From NCBI GenBank assembly GCA_950106755.1, contig OX467082.1:49184588-49248587 (forward strand): a DNA stretch of 64,000 nt. The letters are read 5' to 3'. The notes below the pieces were generated by a model that worked only from the letters and a program-made list of their open reading frames with translations, made no database searches and was not told the DNA's origin. Both the position numbers and the translations under genes were made by a program. The DNA comes from Climacium dendroides (lineage: Eukaryota; Streptophyta; Bryopsida; Hypnales; Climaciaceae). Shown one piece after another: positions 1-10,547 of the stretch (its first letter is position 1; every line of letters begins with the position of its first letter).

Positions 1-179
1 GAATGTCCTCTAATGGCGTCCCTCCTAGTTGCATGTTGGATCCTATCTCCCTCCTCTACCTCCATCATCCTACACCGGGAGGGTCCGGCCTCGGCTTGAG
101 TGGTACCAGCTTGCGGTTGCACCGGCCCAACCGGTTGCGTAGAAGGTCAGACTTCTTCCGGGGCCGGTCTGGTCTCCGT

Positions 180-1060
180 TTTCTACTCCTGAACTTCTTC
201 TTCCCGTGGCTTCGGTGCGGGAGGATCTTCTGTCGGATTCACCGGCGGCGTCCTAGTCCGTCGTTGCTTCTTCTTTAGAGGAGTGAGCGGCTCTTTGTCC
301 TTCGTCTCCTCATCGTCCAGTCCATCTTGAGGAGAAGGTTCTTCTCCTCTGTACTGTTGGAGCTGAATTAGTTTCTGGTAGGCGCTCTCCTTGTTTGCCT
401 TAAGTAGGGAGTGATGAGCATATAGATGGGACAAATATGCCGGAAGGGGACTTTGACCCTTCTTCCCTGACCGGAGGGAACGCACAAGGTCCCTGATTAA
501 CTCATAGATGATGGTTGCCCAATCCATCATCATTTTACCCTAGAGGCTCCCCAAGATGGCGAAGGCTACCTTTGCTACCACTTGCTGCGGCTTGGTTGGA
601 TGGAGGATAGGATTAAGGAATGCTATCACATCCTAGTACTCCGGATTCACCAGGTCGGAAATCTGGTGACCTTCCTTCGGACTGGTAGGCACTCGGAATT
701 CTCCCTCCATCACCTCATGATTCTTCTCCATGTCCTTGTCCGGCGCCTCCCGGAACTTGTAGACGGCCCTCCATGTGTTAACCGCTCATAGTTCTGGTTT
801 CGCTCGGAGGGTGGTATCCAAGATACTACTTTCCAGACAAAGTAGGTCAGACACCAAGCTCTCCTCCCTGATGCCCCACGGAACCTCCAGGAGTCCATCA
901 CACCTCATGTTGGTGAGGTTCTCTCGCAAGCGCACCAGCCGGTCTTCCTCGGTAGGAACCTCCGGAACTATCTTCATCACTGGAATGGTGCTCGGCCGGG
1001 GCAGCGGTGGCGGCATCTCTTCGTCTGAGTTGTCATAGCACAAGGAAGCACAAATCCTAC
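180..1060 (-). pseudogene. LTR-borne ORF, subfamily IV (degenerate)
   Basis: Reading right to left, the minus strand encodes a decayed relative of the LTR-borne proteins at 2.4-4.3, 7.3-9.2, 46.6-48.6, 58.0-58.7 and 59.9-61.9 kb. Shared landmarks in order are a W..VYKF block, PTSPKEGH (PKDGY in the paralogues), NPILHPTKP (PILYPEKP), AFAILGSL (NTIFGAL), MMDWATIIYELIRDLV and YLSHLYAHHSLL (YLFHLYHQQELL). The rest is charged and low-complexity with a Lys/Arg-rich stretch. The frame is broken by stops near 811, 632 and 534, at positions where relatives have W or another residue. Function is unknown; homology rests on ordered motifs read by eye. The N-terminal side appears cut near 1060-1080, where another LTR seems to begin. 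The left side may run past the window edge. Confidence 0.7.
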
Positions 1061-1078
1061 CCTTAAGTGTTAAATTGA

Positions 1079-4000
1079 TGTAAAACACCTTAGATGACTC
1101 GTATATCGTTCCCACAGGATTTCAACGTTAGTTTCCTCAAGATATCCGGAACAGGATTCGAAAAACACCAAACCCAAGCAAAACCGGATCTGAATAATTG
1201 CAACATAAAATTCTCTCAATACCCTCTCTTCTCCATAATCCAATTCCCTTACATCCACACCAAGTCTTCCACCAGTAATCGAACAAGGAGAATTGTCATA
1301 ATCCTGTGCTTCTCTCTATCTAGATCAACTTAGACGGATGCGGAACCGGAAAAAGGATTTCTATCCGGTTACGGTAACTCACAAAATCTTAGTTTAACCT
1401 CTACCAAGAGGGTTCCGCTCTTTGGTTTTAGAAAGGGAACGTAAACCCTACCCTTCAAACGTGTTTAGAGTGAAATGAAGATCTATTTAAAATAACGACA
1501 ACAATCACCAGAATAGGAAATAGTTACTTCCTCACAACTAATCCGGATGTTGATCCAGACTAGCAGGTCACTCAGGAAACCCCTATTATCCTCTCAGTAC
1601 TACAACGACAGACCTATCCGGACAGAATTCCAAGAGCGTGATCCGGCACCCGATAACTAAGAGATCCTAATTACCTTCCTGTTCCTCTCTTCCAGATCCA
1701 GTAGAACCTCATCAGACGTCAGTTGGCGTTCGTTCTCCCTCCTGAAGAGTTCACCCAACCTAAGAATGGCTATCCTACTCAAAAGACTCTCAAGGAACTT
1801 CAGCAACTAAAATACCCTCTCAGTACACAAAGTTTTCCTTAACCAAATCCTCAAAGCTCTCAAAATCAAATCCTAGACAGAATCCGGGGGCTACTTGTCT
1901 TCCTCCACACCTGCAAACCAGCTACCCGCACTAAACAATGGTTTTAGCATTGCACGGCATACCAACACAGAACTTAGCCTTTTTAGGCCAGCACTTATGA
2001 AGTGGAAATCTGAAATCAATTCGCAAAGTGTTGAAAAACACAAATAAGAAAACACCCGCTCGGGGCTTCAAGCTAACTTCAGCCCCCTAAATACACATCC
2101 CAAGGAACCCTAAAGGTCCCAAGGAATAAAACTAAAGGACATGAGAATGACAGGTGTCATTCCTTATCCTTCTAAGTTGACTTTTCTACCAATCCCATCC
2201 GATCCGCAAAATGTAGATCTTAGATCCTAAAAATCCGGAAAGTGCAGTCCAAGTGCATGCACCTGAAAAGCACCTCCCAAGCTACTTCCTACCTACCAAA
2301 AACTTGGGTTTTTGACTGACCATGCTAGGGTCGCTTCCCAAAAACTTCCTAACTACTTTCCTACCTATTTTCTAGCCTTCTTTGGAGAAGGTTCCTCTAA
2401 CTTTGTTGCCCCCTTTCTAGCTGGTTGTTTCCTACTGGCTGACGGTTTCCCACTCAAGGGTGGCTTCCCCTTAGACGGTGTTGAAGTTTTCCCTTTGAAC
2501 TTCGTTGGTGACATTTGCTCAGGTTTCGACTCCTCTTCTGATTCGGTGTCTTCCGAATCTTCTTCTCCGGATCTCGACAGACTTTCCTCCTGCTCGGATT
2601 GACTTGGGGATTCGTCCTCCGCGGATTGTTGACTCCTTGGAGGCACGTCTCTTCCTCTGATGGGAGTAACCTTCTTCACAGTCTTCTTGGCAGTTGAGGG
2701 TTGAGAGCCTTTACTCGGTGGTGTGCCTAGGTCGGATTCCGACTTCCGAATTTGAGTCTTTGATCCGGATCTGTGCATTGATCCTTCTTTCCTCCCCTCT
2801 ATACTTTTAGATGTTGGTGTCAACTCCTCCTCCTGCCTTTTCTGCTTGGCTGGCGTTTTTGTTGGAGTCTTTGTGGGCGCATTCTTCTTGGTTGGCTCCA
2901 TCTCCTCATCCTTCTTCTTTATTCCGGATTCCGGAAACTGTTCTGCTTGGTGAAGAACATCTCGGACTTCAAACATGAACTTCTCCATTTCTTCGGAATA
3001 CTCTGCCAAAACTAAGACAGCCTTACCTGCGGCTTCCGGTCTTGCCTCATGGATTCTCTCATCATAGAGTTTGGCTTTGTTCACAACATCCGCAGTGTTG
3101 GAAACAAAGGCCCCAACTCTCCTAAGGGCCCCCTTAAATTCTGAGGTAAGCCGTTCCACCTCTCTCTTCTTTTCCTCACCCTTCTCAATTTGCCGTTGAA
3201 GATCCGCATTCCTCTCAATCAACTCCTTGATTCTCAGTCTTCCACTTCCGGTTTTCACTATCCCGGAGCAACCTTTCTACTTTCTCTGCGAGCTCTGACA
3301 CTTTGATCCCTCCAAGCAGTCCACATACATTCCTCACTGCTCCTCTCTTCGTGTCAAACTCCTCCCGGACTCTCCCTAAGTTCGAAATGATCCTCCCTAA
3401 AGTATCCTCTCCCAGAACTTCCGGTTCCGGCGAGGCTTTCCCTTTTCCTTTGAATCCCTTCTTAGAAGAGACTAACACCCTCTCAGCCTCTGTTCTCCTT
3501 TCGGAAGGCTCCTTCCTTCTCTCTGAGGATTCCTCCTCAGATCCCTCATCTGGTCCTTCCTTTCTCTCTTCTTTCTCTTCCTCTCGGGGTGGAGTAAGAT
3601 TAAGTTTCACTAGGGTGACTGCGGCCTTGTATATGGTCTTCTCTGAAGTTTTCAGAGTACCTAGGGAGTCATACAAGTGAAAGAGGAATGGCCCAATGGG
3701 GGTGGCCTTTGCGTTTCCTAGGGCGTTCACCATTTTTCCTACCAGATCTTTCACTATTCCTCCCCAAAACACTTTCCTTTTCCCACTCAACGCTCCAAAG
3801 ATCGTATTGGCCCAAGTTACCGTGACCCGGTTTGGCCGTTCTGGATACAGGATCGGTACTACAAATTCTAACATCCTCCTCTCTCTTGCCACCTTGCAAT
3901 CTGCTACTACGTAGCCATCCTTAGGGTGAAGAGGATTAGAGAATTTACCTTCCACGAATTTGTGAACCCGCGAAGCCATCCCCTCTCCAGATCGAGGAAA

Positions 4001-4722
4001 GTCGTAGACCCTCTTCCAGATGTCCTCCGTCCACTTTCCGGGCAAAGCTCGGACGGTCTTGATCCATTCGTTCGACTGCTCATTCATCAGCTCTTGGATC
4101 ATTTCCTCGCTCTTCAAGCTCCATGGTTGGCAGAGGAATCCCGCACACCCGAGTTGGCCCAAATCCTCCTCTAGTTGCTTCCTCTCTCCGTCATCCTTCG
4201 GAATCACTGGACAGATGCTCTTGGTCTTGAAAGGAGATGACCCGCTTGCTTCCGCCTTCACCATGGTTGCAGAACTTTCCAAAACACTCACCACTCAAAC
4301 TTCCTATCCTTTTCTTGCCACAGCTCCTAGTCAATCCTCTTCCTCTCCACGACAGGATCCGGAAAGTAAGATTACCCAATCCTCTCACACCTCTAAAGAC
4401 AGACCTCGCTCTAAGAGTGCTCCCAATCCACAAAGACACAATAAGGTTTGAGGAACCAAACCCCTGCGTTTCCTTTCCTAGCAGTCACAGCCGTTGGGAA
4501 AGTAGCCGTTTCCGCAATCATCGCGGAGGAATCTAGCCGTTAAACGGTCCTCCGTGATGTATAGGATTACCATTGGATCCGGGATTTCCTCTTCCCGTCC
4601 CGATAATCTTCCGGTAGCGTGCGGATGCGTTTGCTTTCGGCCCCGGTATATTTTTCCGATCCCTGTTTAGTTCCTTGGGTGCGGATCCGGTTCCGGATCT
4701 TTAGGAAAACAGGAAACTTACA
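1079..4722 (-). mobile_element. Giant LTR, subfamily II (approximate ends)
   Basis: This block has the layout of the well-bounded 3.55 kb LTRs elsewhere in the window: about 430 bp of leader, an ORF of about 650 codons, then about 1.2 kb of trailing sequence, all on the minus strand. The proposed termini are TGTAA and TTACA on the plus strand, an inverted TG...CA pair typical of LTRs. Near the left end the sequence ATCGTTCCCACAGGA resembles the ATCGTTCCAGGGAAC found at the same place in subfamily I. I could not find a matching target-site duplication, so the exact ends are uncertain. It appears to lie inside the subfamily IV ORF remnant to its left. The stretch 1116-2360 holds only the non-coding tail of this LTR. 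Confidence 0.5.
2365..4294 (-). pseudogene. LTR-borne ORF, subfamily II (one frameshift)
   Basis: Two overlapping minus-strand frames (4294-3215 and 3258-2365) form one protein of about 650 residues broken by a single frameshift near 3240. Residues about 30-230 are the conserved N-terminal domain shared by all LTR-borne ORFs here: EDLGQLGC, PWSLKSEEMIQEL, W.EDIWKRVYDF, HPKDGYVVADC, PILYPERPNRVTVT, NTIFGALSG and FLFHLYDSL. A charged linker rich in Glu/Arg follows, then a heptad-like coiled coil (ELIERNADLQRQIEKG and on), then a segment alignable to subfamily I (NTADVVNKAKLYDERI). The Ser/Lys/Pro-rich tail ends in a basic KKARK, like the KARKPRH and KGRKPKH tails of subfamily I and possibly a nuclear localisation signal. 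There are no enzyme motifs. Function is unknown; the coiled coil suggests an oligomer, which is inference. Confidence 0.75.
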
Positions 4723-5141
4723 ATATCTTTCTTAACCAAATTATCTATCTACTACTGATCCAATAGTGAGGTAGAGTTAATATTGGTAATATGATTAGTT
4801 TACCATTTTGTAAATCAAAAATTTTTACCAATACCAATTTTTTACTTCTAAATTCTATATAACCAACTTCATCCTCTCATTTTGGTCTATGACATGAGTC
4901 CTCGGGCAGATCCTTCAGCTTGCGCCGGCTTACCCTGGAAGACATTGTGCTCACAGGAAAGCCTCACACAATCTCTCCCTAACTCTCCTGCTCATAAAAT
5001 TTCACTCCAGTAACCCCTGCACGATCTCAACTCATACAATCCCTCAAATTACCGGAATTCTCACAAAGTTGGGAAGACGGAAAACACCGGTGGAAGGAAA
5101 AACAAGGAAATACTCGTGCCCATTGCCGGCTATAGTCCTCC
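4723..5141. other. Stretch without a recognisable gene
   Basis: This stretch lies between the subfamily II LTR and a MITE. It is AT-rich from 4740 to 4870 and then more GC-rich. I see no convincing reading frame, RNA gene or repeat. It could be internal or flanking sequence of an old retroelement. The 5325-5640 interval on the other side of the MITE is similarly empty, though it contains several GGATCCGG-type words typical of these retroelements. Confidence 0.5.
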
Positions 5142-5324
5142 CACTAGAAGAAACTTGCGTTTAACTTGACAGATTTTTTTACGCATCATGTTACAATTTC
5201 ATGTTTTTATGTCAAAAATTACGTCCTTGATGTTACATTGGACGTAATTTTTGACATAAAAACATGAAATTGTAACATGATGCGCAAAAAAATCTGTTAA
5301 GTTAAACGCGGGTTTCTTCTAGTG
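5142..5324. mobile_element. CACTA-type MITE (near-perfect foldback)
   Basis: This is a 183 bp near-perfect inverted repeat starting CACTAGAAGAAAC and ending GTTTCTTCTAGTG. The two arms pair along almost the whole length, meeting around 5230 in a short loop, so a transcript would form one long hairpin. It is flanked on both sides by TCC, a 3 bp duplication. CACTA termini with a 3 bp TSD are the signature of the EnSpm/CACTA superfamily, so this is a non-autonomous member. A second element with similar ends lies at 26354-26580. Confidence 0.9.
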
Positions 5325-5639
5325 TCCTCTTATATTGGCCAGATAGTCAGTTAGTCGGATGAATGTACGAGACAGGTTTTGGCGGCAAAACCCTATCCCT
5401 AGGACGGATCCGGTTTCCGGTTTTTAGGGCCGGTGCCGTCATCCGATTTCCGGAACTTTCTAGGGTTCTGGAATTAAGTTTTTTTAGACCTAATGAAATT
5501 TTCCCGGATCCGGAAATCCGGTTTTCCTAAATTAACCTAACTTCCTAGGAGAACTCAAAAACTTTCCTTTTTAAGGGAACAATTTTTGAATTTTCCTGTC
5601 ATATGCTAGTATTCTAGGCCTAGCATGTGGGATCACATT

Positions 5640-6828
5640 TCCACAATACCCAAGAGATTCGTCGTTCAAGATCTGGATTCCTCCTCTCCCGTCTGTCTCT
5701 TGTTCTTGTACGCGGATACAATACCAACGCATACACGAGCTAAAACTCTATAAGCAAAGTGCAGCTAGTAGTACCTTAGCTGACTTAGATTAAAAAAGAA
5801 ATTGAAGTAACATACGTAAAAGTACTAGGATGGAATTGGAATGGAATGGCGGACAACTAACTTGCCTGCCATTAAATACTAACTAAAAACCCAAAGTCAA
5901 CACCTAAAAGCTTGAAAAAGAAATCCAGAAATCCAAGCAACCAATCGCTGAATTCCTCCGAGATATCCGGAAAGACCAATCTCAACTGACCCAAGAAAAC
6001 TAGATATTCCTAAACCACTTGCCTCAAATTCCGGAACTTGGGGCCATGCTCGGAAACCCGTTCCGGATCCAAAACTATACTTTCTAAGAATTCTAATGTC
6101 TTGGCTTCCGAGCCTTCTTTGAGTGGCTGCTCGTTTGACTGATTGGTGTCCCCATCACGCTCCTAGTTGGAGTCGTTTTTGTTGCTGCCTGGGTCTGGAT
6201 GTGGCGCTTTGCGGGAGATGGATCACTATCCCCCTCTGTTCTAGATGTGGAATGTGCACTTTCTTCTTCAGAGTCTTCAATGACTTGGATTTCCGTCCCC
6301 TTTTCTGGCGGCGTCTCCTCCAATATCGTTGGTTCGCCCCTCTTCTCCGGTGTAGTCTCTTGTATGTGTGTGGATCCCTCCGAATTCGTCATTCCGCCAA
6401 TCCAGTCGATGAAATCTCCCCTAACTCGTTGTCTTGGAACTTTGAATGTTCCCCGCAAGAGGTTAGGTATCGTGTGAACTCTAGGGAGTTCTAGAGTCGA
6501 AACTTTGGGCGGTACCGGAACTAATTTTGCGCTGGACTCGTGTTCCGGATCCGAAGCTGGCTTCAAATTTAACTCCGTCATCTGCATCTTATTGGAAGTG
6601 GGCTTGACTGGCGTGAATATCTCTCTCAGTCCTTCCATCCGAGTTGTACAATCCGCTAATGGCCGCCCTCGAGTACCCGAGACAAAAGAAAGTCCGGAAA
6701 GGTCGAGAAATTCATTACCTGATTCGGATTGATGGCAACCAGCAGCTACCGTAGCTTTCCTAAAACCCGCTCTATCCGTGCCATGAAGTCCACTAAGATG
6801 GTCACCACCTTAGTACCGGTTATGTGAC
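5640..6828 (-). mobile_element. Truncated subfamily I LTR (copy C)
   Basis: The minus strand matches the subfamily I LTRs at 45439-48994 and 58723-62281. Matching landmarks are the ACAACTAACTTGCCTGCC block near 5850, the CCAAAGTCAACACC block near 5900 and the ORF tail above it. The left end (the LTR 3' portion) is missing or replaced before about 5640. The right side stops inside the ORF at 6828, exactly where the 5' LTR of Element A begins. Element A therefore inserted into this older LTR in the opposite orientation, and the other half of copy C is not visible after Element A. Confidence 0.8.
6093..6828 (-). pseudogene. C-terminal remnant of LTR-borne ORF, subfamily I
   Basis: The frame 6638-6093 encodes 181 residues matching the last third of the subfamily I LTR protein. 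It has MEGLREIFTPVKPTSNKM, the ETTPEK repeats, QVIEDSEEESAHSTS and the basic tail KKARKPRH. Homology continues to 6828 on the DNA level, but with frame damage, before being cut by Element A. The sequence is clearly more diverged from the other three copies than they are from each other, which fits an older insertion. Confidence 0.8.
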
Positions 6829-7102
6829 TGTGGGAATCCGGAATCCGGAAACGGATCAATAATACAAGAAGTAGGTGCGAAAAATAAAAAAAAATAAAAA
6901 AATTTTAGTTAGAGCGTGATTTTTTTTGACTAGATAGCTTGAATTAGGAAATAAGCATTCCGGCACAACCCGTAACCGAAACTTATCCGGATCCGGAATC
7001 CGGACTCACCCGGAACACAGGAACCTACCGTATAGGTCTCGTAGCTATGGAAGTAGGATACCGTTAATACAACGGACCTGTAGCCATTGTCCTTAAACCC
7101 GT

Positions 7103-7124
7103 AAAAAGACGATTTAGTATTTAA
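7103..7124 (+). promoter_or_regulatory. Candidate TATA-like box for the LTR-borne ORF
   Basis: The sequence GATTTAGTATTTAAGCTG holds a TATTTAA core about 135 bp upstream of the ORF start at 7256. A near-identical block (GGTTTAGTAYTTAAG) sits at the same distance from the ORF in the LTRs at 48710 and 61985 (both minus strand). Conservation of position suggests a promoter for the LTR-borne ORF, separate from the promoter of the full-length genomic RNA. This is inference from sequence and spacing only. Confidence 0.4.
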
Positions 7125-7255
7125 GCTGTCTTCCTAGGGTTTTCCTCTTCACTTTCCTGTTCTGTACTTTTGAGACTATCTGTGTGAGTAGTTGAGAGAA
7201 AGAGTGGTGAGTTAGCGACTGAAGTAGAGCTACTTTTCTCTTGTTCTTAGATCTT

Positions 7256-9205
7256 ATGGCATCCGGACCAGTACGAAAGGTAGCGGTATCTGCCCGGGTT
7301 ATCTCTCCGGCCATTCTGGATAACTCGGAACTACATAAGCAGTTAGAAGAGGACTTAACTAAGTTAGGATGTGTCGATCTACTACACCGACCATAGAACC
7401 TCAAGAGTGAAGATATGATTCAAGAGCTACTTCACGGTGTTCCGAATCAGTATGAGCTCACTTTGAGAGGGCGGCTAGTCGCGTGGACCGAGGACATCTG
7501 GGCGGACGTCTATCAGTTCCGGAAGAGTGGGAACGGGTTAGCATCGAGGACGGACTGTTTTGTAGTTGGAAAGTTCACTGGGTCTGCAAACCCTAAGGAC
7601 GGATTCGCTATCAGCGAATGCAAGGACGAGAGACATAGGCAGATACTAGAGTTTCTGATTCCAATCTTGTATCCGGAAAAGCCAACACGGGTTACCATTA
7701 CGGTGGCCAATACTATTTTTGGGGCTATGGAGAACCGGGTAGTACACTGGGGTAGGGTCATAGCCGGGATAGTGGCTAAATTAGCGGATCACGTGACCCG
7801 AGCAAAGGCGAGTCCAGTTAGCACCTACTTGTTTCATCTGTACCATCAACAGGAACTTTTGAGTGCAGCGGAAGTAATCTAGTATGACACCGGAAAGGCG
7901 ATCCTGTCATACGGACTTTCCGGGGAGGAGGCGGAAGATCCAGTCGAGTCTGATCCGGAGGAACTTCCCGAGGAACGTTTGACCGATCCGAGGACCAAGA
8001 AGAGGAAGTCAACCGATCCGGGGTCGCGATCCAAGCCCCAGACGATGGAGAGGGGGGAGTCCAGCAAGGGACCTAAAATGGAAACGGAATCCGCATTTTT
8101 CAATGCGAGGCTCGAGTGGATACGTGAAGCCAAGGTACTCCACGACAGTCTGTCGGATTTGGTGATAGATACCGCGGAAGTTTTGAAGGTGGAGCCGGAT
8201 CAGATCGTGGAAGCTGTCAAGCGATTGCCTAAGCTGGAAGATATAGCGAAGAGGGAGGAGCGGATCCAAGAGTTGGAGGCGGAACGAAATCAACTCCAGG
8301 CCCGAGTGAATTGGGCGGAAGGGGAAATGGCAGCTGCAAAAGAGAAAGAGAAAGAGGCTCTCGCTCTAGTCAAGAATCTATCCGGAGCAGTCAACATCAA
8401 GGCCGACATCATCACCAAAGCTGCCTTGTTTGACTCGAAGATGATATCAGAAGGCCACATTACCGGAACTAAGGTAGTAACCATCCTCGTAGACTTCACT
8501 ACGAGGATAGAGCAAGTTTTGAAGGAGATCCAGCAGTTATTGGCGGCTATCGACCCAAACCATGCGATGGATTTCTCCACCTTTCCGGAACTTCCTTTTG
8601 TCTCAGGTACCCCAGGGAAACCAGTGGCGGATCATGCAACCCGGATGGAGGGATTGAGGGGGATACTCACACCAGCCGAGCCTTCTGCCAACAAGATGCG
8701 GATGACGGAGTTGAATTTGAGGCCAGCTTCGGAACCAGAACCTGAGTCCAGCGCGAAATCGGTTCCGGTGCCACCCAAATTCTCAACCCTGGAAGTCTCC
8801 AAGTTCCAAACAATGTCGAACTTGATGACCGGATCATTCAAGGTTCCGGGACAACAAGTCAAGGGAGATCTCATCAACCGGATCGGTGGAATGACCAATC
8901 CGGCTTGGACTAATCCGAAAGGATTTGTGCACATGCAGGAGACCACGCCGGAGAAAAAAAGCGAACCCGCAACATTGGAGGATACAACGCCAGAGAAGGA
9001 GAAGGAAGTTCAAGTCATCGAAGATTTTGAAGAGGAGAGTGCCCACTCCACTTCCGGAACCGAAGACGACAGCGATCCGTCTCCCGCAACGCGCCATATC
9101 CAGACTCGGGCCACAGCGAAAACCACGCCAGCAAAGAATACGAAGGGGACGCCTACTAGCCAAGCGGGGAGCCGTTCAAGGAAAGGCCGGAAGCCAAAAC
9201 ATTAG
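7256..9205 (+). pseudogene. LTR-borne ORF, subfamily I (two in-frame stops)
   Basis: A 650-codon frame starts at ATGGCATCC (7256) and ends in KGRKPKH. Two stops interrupt it: TAG at 7394, where the other copies have the W of RPWNLKSE, and TAG at 7880, where they have the Q of EVIQYDTGK. Residues about 20-215 are the conserved domain (EDLTKLGC, LKSEDMIQELL, WTEDIWADVYQFRKSGNG, NPKDGFAISEC, PILYPEKPTRVTITVANT, YLFHLYHQQELL). A charged linker follows. Residues about 325-440 look like a coiled coil (RIQELEAERNQLQ and on). Then comes a Pro/Glu/Ser-rich tail with repeated TTPEK and a basic C-terminus. There is no protease, RT, RNase H or nuclease motif and no CCHC knuckle, so this is not a second gag in any obvious sense. 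Function is unknown. Confidence 0.85.
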
Positions 9206-10331
9206 AATTCGTAGGAAAAGAAGTATAGAATCCGGATCGAGTTTCCGAGCATGAACCCGGTTTCCGGAATCTGAGGCGGATAGTCAGGAAATCCGGCAAT
9301 CTCGGACGGTAGTTAGTAATCTTTCCGGATATCCCGGGGTTTTCAATGATTGGTTGCCTGGATTTCCGGGTTTCCTTTTTAGGCTTTTAGGAGTTGACTT
9401 TGGGTTTTTGTGTTAATATTTTAAGGGCAGGCAAGTTAGTTGTCTGCCATTCCATTCTACTCCATTCGATCTTAGTGCTTTCACGTATGTATTACGATTT
9501 CCTTTTCTTAATCTAAGTCAGTCAGGGTGCTTCTAGCTACACTTTGCTTAGACGGAATCCTTGGCTCAGTGTATGCATGTATGTTTGTATCCTTGTGCTA
9601 GAGAAAGAGAAGGGAGGGAGAGGAGGAATCCGGATCTTGGACTACAGATCTCTTGGTGTTGAACTGAGTGGGAGGAATGCGGGCTGAGTAAGGGAGTGTA
9701 AGTGTGACGTGCTTTTAAATTGCCGGAACGGCAATCTGGATAAGAAGGTAGAGGGCCCTGCGAGTCCAGAACCAGGAGGGTTTTGTGCGGAGATAAGCAA
9801 CCACCAAAAGAAAGGAACTCCCGCTACTTCGAAAAGTCTACCAACCTCCCCTTTGGTGCATTGCCTCCCCTTAAGACTCTATTCTTTTGGGTCTATGAGT
9901 TCGGATCCGTCGTTGTAGTAAAGAGAGGTGTGAAAATTGCTCTGTGTGACCTGATTCCGGATCGACCAATCCGGAAACTGTGAGAGGATACTCCTCCCTC
10001 CTCCTACAGCTGTGTTATCTTGGGTGTGATGTTTAGTAGGTTTAGAGCATAGAGAGGTTAAATTCTACAAGTGGTGAGTCCCCACCCCTTTCTAGATCAA
10101 GGGCGGACCCTCTGAGGGTAAAACAGAGGCAACAAAAACCAGTGATGGAAGAGAGACGGAACTTAGTTCCGGGTGTATCCGGATCCGGAACGGAATCCGG
10201 AATGTACTAAGTCTCCGGAATAAAGTAGGGAAGTGAAAGAAGGGGGATTAAGTGAGTAATCCCAATCCGGATGCTTCTAACTCAATCGATATCTTACTAA
10301 AAGTTCCCTGGAACGATAATTCGTGTCATCT

Positions 10332-10354
10332 TGCAACAATTTGTCGTTGTAAGG
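10332..10354 (+). other. Stem-loop near LTR 3' end
   Basis: The LTR terminus contains TTGCAAC-AATTTGTC-GTTGTAAG, a stem with an 8-base loop. The counterparts at 45461-45490 and 58745-58775 keep pairing arms (for example CTTACAAC with GTTGTAAG). One arm position varies (CTTACAAC against TTGCAAG), so the pairing tolerates a wobble. It could be part of a polyadenylation or packaging structure in the retroelement RNA. That role is inference. Confidence 0.45.
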
Positions 10355-10386
10355 ATACTTACGGCTAACTACACGTACGACACTTT

Positions 10387-10404
10387 TGGCGCCGCTGCCG
10401 GGGA
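10387..10404 (+). promoter_or_regulatory. Primer-binding site of Element A
   Basis: TGGCGCCGCTGCCGGGGA begins four bases after the LTR end. It closely resembles the primer-binding sites of plant Tat/Athila-lineage Ty3/Gypsy elements, which start TGGCGCCGTTGCC. It would pair with the 3' end of a host tRNA to prime minus-strand DNA synthesis. I have not assigned the tRNA species. Confidence 0.85.
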
Positions 10405-10547
10405 ACTATTGAAAAAAAAAAAAAAATTATCGATAGAGTAGAAGATTGGAAAAGGTAGTTCAGGACAGTAAGTTAGGGCTCAGTCATTCGCCAGATTGTA
10501 GATTAAGTGAATGAGGGTCCAGTAAACGAAAATCTGATTCTAACTTC

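Larger units (their letters stand above)
6829..10382 (+). mobile_element. 5' LTR of Element A (3.55 kb, carries an ORF)
   Basis: The LTR starts TGTGGGAATCC and ends TACGACA. It is followed four bases later by a primer-binding site and then gag. It matches end to end, in reverse orientation, the LTRs at 45439-48994 (solo, with TSD) and 58723-62281 (preceded by a polypurine tract and integrase). That fixes both ends independently. Length is 3554 bp, against 3556 and 3559 for the others. An ORF of 650 codons occupies 7256-9205. The tail contains a conserved short palindrome TTGCCG-GAA-CGGCAA at 9720-9734. A stem-loop near the 3' end (10332-10354) appears in all three complete copies. The five bases before it are GTGAC; the matching 3' duplication is not in view because the element's 3' half is missing. 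Confidence 0.93.

Noticed and set aside
1079..4722. A target-site duplication for the subfamily II LTR
   Set aside because: The five bases outside the proposed ends (ATTGA and ATATC) do not match, so I give only approximate ends.
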